NCBI RefSeq assembly: GCF_030463535.1
Contig: NC_132898.1
Location: 24,603,162-24,667,161 of the forward strand
Length of the DNA stretch: 64,000 nucleotides
From: Salminus brasiliensis
Lineage: Eukaryota > Chordata > Actinopteri > Characiformes > Bryconidae
Reading direction: 5' to 3'
How positions within the stretch are numbered: the first letter of the stretch is position 1; each line of letters starts with the position of its first letter. Below, piece by piece: positions 48,257-57,411 of the stretch. The notes under the pieces were generated by a model. It worked only from the letters and a program-made list of their open reading frames with translations. It was not told the origin of the DNA and made no database searches. The translations under genes were made by a program, and so were the position numbers.

Positions 48257-49587
48257 GGTTCAAGCCTCAACAGTCATAATGCAGTTATAGATGATCCATA
48301 TTCAGCACTGTGCAGAAGTTAACTTCTCTCAGCAGTAAGAGAGCTTTACTGTAGAAAACCCAGCTCACACTACAGCTGATGCTGCTAAACATAAATACAG
48401 TAAAAAGAAAGGAGTTGTAGATCTTGGGAGCAAGTCTGAAGAACAAAGCTTGGCTCCAGATTTCTTCAGGACGCCCCTCAGCCAGCGCAGCATGGATGAG
48501 TTCAATTCCATCAGCAGCAGCTCACCTGATTTACCATCATTAAGCACTGATTTACTAAACCAGGTGTTGGATTATGACTAGAAATAATACTAGACTCCAA
48601 TGAGGAGAGCTTTGGAGATGTTTAAATGAGCACAGTGATGTAAAATCACAATTTTCTGTATGAATGCTATAAGTGTTTACTCTAATAAAGGAGTCAACCC
48701 AAAATATATAATATACTAAATCATTTTATCTGCAAACATTTTCACTGATACTCTCCTTGTAGCGTTTGGATAAAACAAGCGATTAGTCAAACAAAAGCCA
48801 TGTTATGTTGAGGAATTCCACTTTAGCTTTTCCAAACCTGGCTGTTGCGCCCCATACTGGTTAAAAATTCAGTTCCGCCTCGCCTGTAACTTCACCTCAA
48901 GTCGGTATTAGGCAGAGGTCTAAACCTTGACGCTTCCATTACGAAGCAGAAACGCCTCTGACTGGCTCTGTTTTACCCAGCTCTGCCTCTGCATGCTTCT
49001 TATTGACCCACTTACTAAGTCTAAGTAAAACAGAGAGTTTCAGTGAGTTTTATAAAGGTTCAGATATTATGGTCTGTTTTCATGTTCCACTGTGAAATAG
49101 CTCCCCACTGCTTTATTTATCTTCTAAGAACGACCATACTGCTGCTGGCCAGGCAACAGTGTCTGTTAATGGTGCTCTGAGGACACCAGATGGCGCTCTG
49201 AACACCGTGGGTTAAAACAAAGACCCGGAACTGGATTATGATTAAAATAGCCCATACCAGATCCATTAAAATATGCATAGTTTGGCCCCAATCCTGATTG
49301 GGACATCCCGACATCCCGATTTTTTCACAATGGCTAATATTTGGCCTGCTACAAAGAAATGTTACCAGGGGAAAGACTGTAAAAAGTACCCAGCACCAGA
49401 AAAATGACCCAACAAACTGAATCCATGCTTGGATAGAAAACCCTACAGTTGTAAAGTGTAGCTTGGCATCTTAAATAAAATATTTCATATTTCTCATTGT
49501 GTGATTGTTTTAAAGTATTATAGGATACTGGACAGTTCTGTGCACACTGAGGCTTCACCTCTTTCTCTCTTTTCCCCCTGGGGTCAG
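47754..49587 (+). other. mon1a: mon1a intron 1
   Basis: It holds two GT microsatellites (about 48033-48067 and 48210-48256) and a CTCF-like motif (49183-49196). I see no coding exon or recognisable transposon in the remainder. Confidence 0.6.
49183..49196 (+). promoter_or_regulatory. CTCF-like motif in mon1a intron 1
   Basis: ACACCAGATGGCGC matches the CTCF core consensus CCASYAGRKGGCRS at 13 of 14 positions. Occupancy cannot be judged from sequence. Confidence 0.4.
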
Positions 49588-49595
49588 TTGCTAGG

Positions 49596-52500
49596 ATGGC
49601 GGCAGATGTCCACAACAAAGGAGTGACCTGGGACGCTCCAAATGGCAGCCTGGTACCCGTGGACCGTCTTCGCAGTGACCGCTCAGACAGTCCGACTCCA
49701 GGGCTGGTTCAAGGGACAGAGCCAGGTGAGTTGCCATGTTATGAGCACACAGCATTCAGTTCAACTTTATCATTATACTGTGCAGTGCAACTAACAATCA
49801 CTGAAGGGTGCAGAAATAGATAGGGGAACTGTTCTATAAATTAGCATTAAAAACATAATTCATAATAAAAAAATAACTAAAGTAGTAAATCAGTGCATAT
49901 AATATTTTTTTCTTTATTTATTATAGTCATTTTCACACTTACTTTTTTTTTACACAATGTGAATCTGGCAGTTGTTCTTTTACATTCTGTCAAACTTTTC
50001 ATGATAATTGGACCAATAGAAACGTTCCATCCAGCCAGCCATGCCATTTTGCTTAGCAATTTAACCCACCCCTTCATAGCCCTTCCCTCAGCCCTAGCAA
50101 TGCTCCAGACACTAGGACTACAAGGGTAAAGACTTAACACGTCTCCTCCCATACATGTAAAGCCAGCCTTTGCCTCCTGTCAAAAAGACGCAGATTCAGC
50201 GTTGTCGGGCAGTCCACACGCTCGGACGAAAGTGTCTGGTCCCCAGCTCCACCAAGACAAGGCAACCATGTTCATCACACTTTAACCAGTCCGTTCAACA
50301 CACACATACATACACACTAGTGATGAAATAAACACAGTGAGTGTTTGACCAGAGCGGTGGGCAGCCACTGCTGCAGTGCCTGCGGAACAGTGAGGGTGAG
50401 GGGCCTTGCTCAAGGGCCCAACAGTGGCAGCTTGCTGAGCACAGGTATCAAACCCACAATCCCGTCATTAATAGCCCGGAGCTCTAACCGCTGAGCCACC
50501 ACCCAACAGACCAGCTGACAGACGCCTGTGCACGCCGCTGATGCATTGCTCGGGTTCAAACTCACAACCTCTGGAGACTGCAAGCCCTGAACATGCAAGG
50601 GGGGGAGGGGTTAACTTCAGTACACAAATCAAGACTAAATATATCACATTGGTTGTGGTCCGTTAGTAACCTCAGAATACGCTGTTTTGCATTATTATCA
50701 GATCACGCTTGCTGCTTGTAGTCAAGCTTGACCTGCGTTCTCCAGCTGCGATTCCTGATTCCTTTAGAGTGACTTGCATGTTCAGAAAAGCAGCAGATGT
50801 TTATGAGGTGTTGGAACATGAGACTCTGATCTTCAGAGCTCAGTTTCTTTTTCTCTCCTACTTTCCTCATTCCAGACTACACCCTGTGCAGCAATATCCG
50901 GAGTGTGTTTCCTCTGTCCTAACATAGTGACTCATACAGGGCAGGATGGGTGAATGATTAGTTGTGCGGTGGTTTGTTTCAGTCTGCAGGTGTTGCTTTA
51001 CTGAAGGTGGGGCTTCGCTCACTCATGCACTTTCTTTAAGTGGTAATGATTAATGTGAAATAAGTGCATCCGATTAAGGCAGGGTGTGTAAAGAAAGGTC
51101 GATAGACGCTGACCACCAAGTTGTTTTACTCTAAGCTGCAGGAATGAAAGACGTTGCCAGTCTTAAAAATCCTATATTTTCATCATGAAGCTAGATGACT
51201 TCTTGTCCTTATTAGAGCTGCTATTAAAAACATTACAAGCTCTCTGGACAAAATGTTCTTCTTGAACGTTTAAGGGGGTAGTAACGACAGGCTTCTGCAG
51301 ATGGCGTTGCACGAGAATGATCAGGCTATAAATACCTGCAGGGTGTGTGACAGGATTCGGAGATTGAGAAGAGTTGGTGCAGTGCAGTGAGAGACTCGTT
51401 GGATGTGTGGAAAATGGGTCACAAAGCAGATGTTGATGATTGGCAAAAAGGAGTAATTGCATTTGGGCATGCCAAAGACAATAGTGTAAAAGAAGTAGCT
51501 GAATCTGCAGGTGTATCGAAGCGTACGGTCAAACGGGTCTACCAGCAGTGGCAGACATCCCAGACTACAGGAAATTCAAAACATTTCATATAAAAATATT
51601 ATTTTTAGTTTAGATTGAAGGAAGGAATTTTAAGGAAATTGCAAAATGTATGTGGGGGGGGGGGGGGGGGGATACACTTTTAATGCATGTAGCAGCTTCC
51701 AAAAATATAACACATACAAAAAAATATTTATTTGTAAATGTTTAGTTCAATATAAAAGCTGTAAAAGAATACAAATAAAACAAAAATCATCAGAGATCAT
51801 TTCAAAACCTGATCAAAGTACATTTGTCAGATAATACTAAATTCCGTTAGCATCCCTATGGAATTTTATCTAAGCTAATGCTGGTGCATATGAACTTTTT
51901 TCTGGCTGTTCTAGATTAAACAAGTACCTCTGGAGCTTGTTAAAGATGCTGCTATTTTTTTTATTTGAAGCTTCTAACAGACATTAGCATCTATGGAAAT
52001 GTGTCTGTAGCACTTTTACTGTGTTTCATTCAGTAAAGAGTTCTGGCACAGAGCCAGTGACATATCTAGAACCCCCAGAAGGTTAGAGTGATGCCTTTGT
52101 CTCCATTATAAAGTGGCTGTTTGATTTGTTAGTCTCTAGTTATGTTGTAGGTTCATCTGAAATGTAAGGCCTTCAGTCCAGCTCCTGAAAGCTTGACCAA
52201 TTGGGGAGCTCACAGGGCTAAATCTGCCTAGATACCGTACACAAAAATATGATAATCCTGATTGGACAGCTTTATATAGGGCTTTACAGTTTCTATGGTT
52301 TAATAGTGAAATAATAGCATTGCTACATTACATGAACTAAAAAAAAAAAAAAAAAAGCTGGTAAATAATTTTCCCTGAAATCATTAGGCCACCAGAGACG
52401 GTCCACTGCTGTTATCAGGCTGATTGAATATGGACTTGTTAGTGGAGATGAAACGGCTGCTTTTCGTGTAACTGCCAAACCACAGAACAGTGGACTGACC

Positions 52501-55500
52501 CAGATAGCGCAGTACTCAAGAACTCAGGAACTGGCTGACTGGCTCTTCCAGGGAAAACCCTACTGGGGTTAAGTGACCATAATATGCAACTTCTCCTCAA
52601 CCTTCTAGTTCATTTTCACTTCAGTTTTGTGTCCCAGATCTGGTGAGAGTGTGGAACAGCAGACGTTGGCTTTAAACGTTTTGGTTCTGATATGAAAACT
52701 TGCATGAACTTCCTGAAACGCTTCAGGCAGCTGGTTTTGAAAGTGACTGCTGTGGTCTGTTACGGTTCAGTAAGAAGAAGTGAGACAGTCTACACCAATA
52801 TGAAAAAAAGAAAAGGGTGAAATATGGCTTTAGTTGCTTTTCTCTGACCGTGATTGTCTTCACTGGACAGAAACTTATGAAAGGTTTAATGTTCATGTTG
52901 TTTTAAACTTTAAAGGAACAATTCTTATCAGCAGAGGTTGTTTATATGGCTGTTCAAGTTGTGACAGGCTTTATTTTCCAGACATTCGACCAGGTAATCC
53001 TGCAGGTAATTCTGCTGAACACCTCTTAAAAGAAATGGCGGCTTTGGGTTAAAGCGCAATTATATTTGTATCCTATTTTATCTTGTTAATCTTTTTTTTT
53101 ATTCTTATTTCTCTGCCAAATGTTTGCTGCATGACTTTTCCAGCAGTTAAGCAAGATATACACCTTTACAACTGCCCATTTTGCTCTGTTTGTGTGATTT
53201 GAGCTTGTATACAGTTGGTTTAATTCCGCACACTATCATTTTTCACTTGGAAATGAATGAGGTGCAAAAGATTGCATGCCTTAATGTCACGATGATGCAA
53301 ATACACCAGTAACACCCAACCAACCACATGCAAATACGATAGCTACCACCCGAGACACCGTAGCAAACACCTACCAAACCAATGCAACCACTTAGCCTAG
53401 CAAAACCATAGCAAGCACCTGGAATATCAGAACAACTACAGAGCAACCACTTAGCAACCCCATAGCAACGCAAAGACAAAGACAAACATATTCACCATTT
53501 GTTTTAAACACAGATGGAAATTTGCCTCCACCTTTTACCCATCTGTGCAGTAAACACGCAAACACAGTGGAGTGCTCAGTGGGCAGCTTTGCTCAGGATT
53601 GAGGGCCTTGCTCAAGGCCCAACAGTGGCAAGCCCAGGTATCGAACCCACAACCCTGACCTCAATAGCACAGTGCTCTAACCGCTGAGCCACCACTGCCC
53701 CATCTTGGGTCGCCATATCAAACATCTAGCAAAACCACTTCACAACTATCTTACAACTCCATTGCAACAACCTGGTACACCATAGTGACCACCTAGCAAG
53801 TTAGCAGGTCTATTAGAGATTGCGGAACTCCTCCACACAGAGTGTGTGGTGATTTAGGGGTGTTAGCACCATGCTAATGGATGTAAGTATGCCTCCATTA
53901 ATTTTAAGATAGATAGATTGCTGACAAAGATGTGCAAATGCACACTCTTGTCTACAGCTTGTCTAGTCCCTGTACAGCTGTATTGCCTGTAGGACTCTTT
54001 GGAGCAGAAAAACATGAACCTGTTGACACCATACCTAATGTCATGCATGAGCTAGAGGGGTATAAAGCCCCCCAGCACCGAGCTGTGGAGCAGTGGAACT
54101 GTGTTCTCTGGTATGATGGTTGGTGCTGCATCCAGTACTTTTGGAGACTTTGCCAGTTGAAAGTTTGTGTTTGTGTGTCCTCAGGTGCAGGTCAGGAGCA
54201 CGCCATGTTCGTCCACGCTCAGTCTTTTGAAGACCTGACCGCCGACAGTGAGAGTAACCCGGACTCTGAGCTAACGGAGGGTAGCCAGTCTGCTCTGGGG
54301 GAGTCACAAGAAGTAGCAGAGAAGGAGGAGGAAGAGGAGCAAAAAGAAGGTGCAGACCATGCAGAGGTGCAGAAAGGGCAGGAGGAGGGGGAAAAGCAGC
54401 AGGAGGTGCAGAGTGGCGTGCGTCTGAAGGAGGAGGACGTCACCAGTGAAGCTTGGCGAAGACACAGGAAGCACGTATTTGTCCTGAGTGAGGCAGGAAA
54501 GCCGATCTACACTCGCTACGGCACTGAGGAGGCCCTGTCCACCACCATGGGGGTCATGATGGCCCTTGTCTCCTTCGTGGAGGCAGAGAAGAACATCATC
54601 CGGGCCATTCATGCAGGTGATCTGCTGACTTTCATTGGCTAGTATTGATTTTATTATTGATTGTTTTGGTGTTATGATGCTTCATACATATTTAAAGTGA
54701 TGCATTTTAGTGAACTGGCTATGATATCAGGACTCACCAGTTGGAATAAGGGCTGGGATATAGCACATAAAAAGCTGTGTAATGCCCTTATTTAACCCCT
54801 TTCTGGTACCCTCACTGACCCTGGTGGGCATCCATATGTGGGGCCAAAGTGAAACCCCAGTATAAAACTTTATGGTTCCCAGTTGAGCAACCCATACAGG
54901 CCCCATGTGACATGTTAGCTGGGCTGTAGATGTTTATGAGTCTGGGAACTGATTTAAAACTCTCATAACAGTTAGGAATCAGCCAAGGAGACCAGAAGAT
55001 CTCCAAAAAACCTTAAATGTCATCATGGGACCTTCAGGGAGCTCTTGGCACAGATTATGTTAAAGTACAACATCTGCCCTTAGAAAAAGACTGAACATAT
55101 CTGATTTGTGCGGGAGGTGTGCAGGGAGGAAACCCTTACTGTGGAGCTGTGGAGCAGTGGAACTGTGCTCTCTGGAATGATGGTGCTCCTTCCAGTATAG
55201 TTAAGGATGAGGTGGCGTGGTGATCATCCAACATCCTAACTTTACTAACACTTTTGTTGATGCATGTAGTAGAAAGCTTTCCATGGACAGTACAGTTACT
55301 CCAGAAAAAGAAGCTATTAGTGAGGTGTCCCAATACTTTTGTCTATACACTGTATATTTGATGTAATGTGAAAATGCAATGTCACCTTTTCAAATGGCCA
55401 AACTACTTCTGTAATCACCTGTTCTGGTCCTCTAGATGGCTGTCGAGTGGTATTCCTCCACAAGAGCCCATTGGTCCTGGTGGGCGTGTCTCGGTCAAGC

Positions 55501-56826
55501 CAGTCGGACCGCGAGCTGTCCCGTGAGCTTCAGTATGTCTACTATCAAATTGTCAGTCTGCTGACGCTGACGCAGCTCAATCACGTCTTCCAGCACAAGC
55601 AGAACTATGACCTGCGGCGACTGCTGGCCGGCTCCGAGCACCTGACCGACAGCCTGCTGCGTTTGCTGGACCGCGACCCAGGGCTACTGCTGAACGCCGT
55701 CATGAGCCTCCCTCTGGCCAGCTCAGCCCGGGATGTGGTCTCCACCAGCCTTCAGGCAGCTAAGGCCAAGAGCCTGGTCTTTTCCATCCTGCTGGCCGGG
55801 AATCGCCTGGTCACTCTGGTCAGGAAGAAAGACCAGTACCTCCACCACATGGACCTGCATTTGCTCTTCAACCTGGTCGGCTCGTCCTCGTCCTTTAGGG
55901 AAGGAGAAGGCTGGACGCCCATCTGCCTCCCCAAGTTTAACACGGCTGGCTTTTTCCACGCCCACATCTCCTATCTGGAGCCCAAGTCTGACCTCTGTCT
56001 GATCTTGGTGTCCACGGATCGGGAGGATTTCTTTAACCTGTCTGATTGCAAGCGCCGCTTTCTGGAGAGGCTGCGCCGGCGCAGTGCCTATCAGGCCTTG
56101 CAGGAGGCCTTGCGCACCCCCACATACCCTGTTTCACAAGTGGGCATCCCTGAGCTCTGGCACTTTGTGTATAAGTCCAAAAGTTCGGGGCTTTACACCA
56201 GGTGAGAGTTCAAGTAGCATTCTAATACACCACTTTACACTTTACAAAACTAACAAAAGTTTTTCTGTTAAGAATAATGTAAAGTTTTAATAATGTTTTT
56301 TATTTATGTTTATATTTTTTGTTTATTAGATCCAGTTTTTTTTAATTGTTGTTTTTTTTTCCTGAATAGCCCAGAGCTGCCTGTGCCATACCAAAGGGAG
56401 GAGGAGCATGAGAGGCTGATAGGACTGTACCGTTACCTCCATGGCTGCCTGCACCACCCAACCCGGCCCCTCCGCTCAGTGTACCGCTGTGGAGACACAG
56501 AAAACCTGTTTGCCTGGGTAAGCACAAGGACCTCAGAGGGACCCTTCAACTGCAACTGCTTATTATGAAGTTATTAATCAGAAGAGTTGTTATTGACTAT
56601 TATACAATCATTATTTATAAATTACTTCGCACTGAACTAAGAACGATATTTTCAATGAATTAGTCAGTTTCTAATATGAATTATTTTGTAACAAATTTGA
56701 ATTATTCATTATCAGCTATAATGTATTCAGTAGCTTCTATAAATTATTTTTAGAATTTGCTATAAATTACTCAGCATCAATTATAGAGCTTTCATAATTC
56801 AGTATCTAGTATGAATTATTTAGCAA

Positions 56827-56896
<70 letters not shown>

Positions 56897-57411
56897 GAAT
56901 TGTTCACTAACTAATATGAAATATTCAGAATTTGCTATAAGATACTCAGTATCCACTATGAATAATTTGGTATTTACTATGAATTCTTTATCCGCTATGA
57001 ATTATTCAGTATCTAGGATTAATTATTTAGCAACTATTATGAAATGTTTAGTTTCTACAATGATATAACCAGTATATACTATGACCTATTCAATAGCCAC
57101 TATGGATTATGTAGTAACTACTATGAATTATTTAGTATCATTTATGTTTATGTTCATATTTGATGCCTGTTCTTAGTCTACTCACACTGAATTTAGTCAA
57201 ATAATTGTTGTTGTTGATGTTTGCTTAATTCTGGGATTTTCTTCTCTGATCTTCTCTACTGATCCTGCAGGCCACCAGCGGCTTTGAGCTCTACCTCTGT
57301 TTCAGCCCTCTGGGTACGAAAGCACTGGCCATGTCCGCCGTCAACAAACTGCTGAAGTGGATCAGGAAAGAGGAGGATCGCCTGTTCATTCTAAACCCAG
57401 TAACATACTGA
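49596..57411 (+). CDS. mon1a: MON1A, subunit of the MON1-CCZ1 Rab7 guanine-exchange complex, 5 coding exons
   Basis: MON1A with CCZ1 loads Rab7 with GTP during early-to-late endosome and autophagosome maturation; it is cytosolic and recruited to membranes (family knowledge). Exons joined by phase: 49596-49725, 54185-54616, 55436-56201, 56370-56517, 57271-57411. The sum is 1,617 bases, 538 residues plus stop, against 556 in human. Residues 30-65 contain [18 protein letters not shown] and [12 protein letters not shown] Glu-rich linker follows (about 85-115). The first longin domain begins near W134 with [20 protein letters not shown]. The later longin region includes [14 protein letters not shown] and [15 protein letters not shown]. 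The C-terminus is [17 protein letters not shown]. Signature segments favour MON1A over MON1B, which differs for example at the C-terminus. The start ATG has A at -3 and G at +4. Confidence 0.96.
49955..50035 (+). mobile_element. family B miniature element fragment in mon1a intron 2
   Basis: It contains aatgtgaatctggcagttgt and then ttggaccaatagaaacgttc, the two inner blocks of family B. Both termini are missing. Confidence 0.55.
50197..50516 (-). mobile_element. tRNA-derived SINE in mon1a intron 2
   Basis: On the minus strand it begins with a tRNA-like head, gtggctcagcggttagagct (A box), and ttgtgggtttgatacctg (B-box-like). Next comes a conserved body including ccactgttgggcccttgagc, ending near gtgaacatggttgccttgtc-type sequence. 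This is the same head type as the 53.5-kb copy. Confidence 0.7.
51387..51593 (+). pseudogene. Tc1/mariner-like transposase DNA-binding domain relic
   Basis: The 68-codon frame encodes [20 protein letters not shown] and then [20 protein letters not shown]. The second part has the pattern of a helix-turn-helix (ExAxxxGVSxxTVxRxxxxW) as in the N-terminal domain of Tc1-type transposases. The frame stops soon after and no catalytic DDE domain follows. It lies in mon1a intron 2, so it is an element remnant and not part of mon1a. Confidence 0.6.
52369..52572 (+). other. unidentified 67-codon open segment in mon1a intron 2
   Basis: The frame is open from after a TAA at 52366 to a TAA at 52570-52572 and has no ATG. 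It encodes [20 protein letters not shown] and later [19 protein letters not shown]. It could be a transposon remnant, an old exon or chance. I do not recognise it. Confidence 0.25.
53296..53805. repeat. degenerate CACCTAGCAACC minisatellite interrupted by a SINE
   Basis: Units such as accacttagcaacccc, caccatagcaaacacct and accacctagcaag recur at 53296-53483 and 53703-53805. The same motif recurs at 28440-28620. Confidence 0.6.
53484..53702 (-). mobile_element. tRNA-derived SINE inserted in a minisatellite
   Basis: On the minus strand it starts with ggcagtggtggctcagcggt and a B-box-like gtgggttcgatacctgg, then ccactgttgggccttgag. On both sides the sequence is the ACCACCTAGCAA-type minisatellite, so the SINE landed inside that array. 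Confidence 0.7.
53880..54145 (-). mobile_element. family A miniature transposon, truncated, just before mon1a coding exon 2
   Basis: It contains the family blocks gagctagaggggtataaagc, gagctgtggagcagtggaac and ggtgctgcatccagtacttt. It ends about 40 bases before the acceptor at 54184. Both terminal repeats are eroded. Confidence 0.7.
54185..54616 (+). CDS. mon1a: mon1a coding exon 2: acidic linker and start of first longin domain
   Basis: The acceptor tgtcctcag ends at 54184 and the donor gtgatc starts at 54617. The exon completes the split Gly codon, then encodes the conserved [13 protein letters not shown] poorly conserved Ser/Glu-rich linker follows, where GAG/GAA runs dominate. The first longin strand and helix come last (residues about 134-187). 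Confidence 0.95.
54815..54935. repeat. CACATGGG-type dispersed repeat in mon1a intron 3
   Basis: gtgggcatccatatgtgggg and caacccatacaggccccatg share the pattern of the block at 23.55-23.76 kb. No coding potential. Confidence 0.4.
55140..55355 (-). mobile_element. family A miniature transposon, truncated, mon1a intron 3
   Basis: It runs from gtggagctgtggagcagtgg through tggtgatcatccaacatcct to the intact end gtgtcccaatacttttgtct. The opposite third of the element is missing. Confidence 0.75.
55436..56201 (+). CDS. mon1a: mon1a coding exon 3: core longin domains
   Basis: This largest exon (766 bases, residues 188-442) encodes most of the MON1 fold: the second half of longin 1, the [10 protein letters not shown] segment, and longin 2 with [20 protein letters not shown], then HAHISYLEP and [10 protein letters not shown]. 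The acceptor is tcctctag and the donor AG/gtgaga. GC content is much higher than in the surrounding introns, as expected for coding DNA. Confidence 0.97.
56370..56517 (+). CDS. mon1a: mon1a coding exon 4
   Basis: The acceptor is cctgaatag and the donor TGG/gtaagc. It encodes [23 protein letters not shown] and the segment to GDTENLFAW, matching the human region [23 protein letters not shown] as I recall it. It keeps phase 2 in, phase 0 out. Confidence 0.95.
56580..57180. repeat. degenerate TATGAATTATT tandem repeats and (AT)n, mon1a intron 5
   Basis: About 20-bp units like agtatctactatgaattatt recur imperfectly across the intron. They surround an (AT)n tract at about 56830-56893. No coding signal. 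Confidence 0.7.
57271..57411 (+). CDS. mon1a: mon1a terminal coding exon
   Basis: The acceptor gatcctgcag ends at 57270. The exon encodes [18 protein letters not shown] through the conserved C-terminus [14 protein letters not shown] and stops at TGA 57409-57411. It is the third longin domain's C-terminal part. Confidence 0.96.
   Translation, partial: ATSGFELYLCFSPLGTKALAMSAVNKLLKWIRKEEDRLFILNPVTY

Noticed and set aside
54219..54612. Minus-strand frames of 74-102 codons over mon1a exon 2
   Set aside because: Shadows of the Glu-rich coding exon read backwards as Ser/Leu.
53932..54642. 236-codon frame as an alternative mon1a start exon
   Set aside because: Its first part is family A transposon sequence; the acceptor at 54184 and the upstream exon with [15 protein letters not shown] give the better, conserved model.
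55723..56002. Other-frame reading frames over mon1a exon 3
   Set aside because: GC-rich coding DNA gives open shadows; only the MON1 frame has family similarity and fits splicing.
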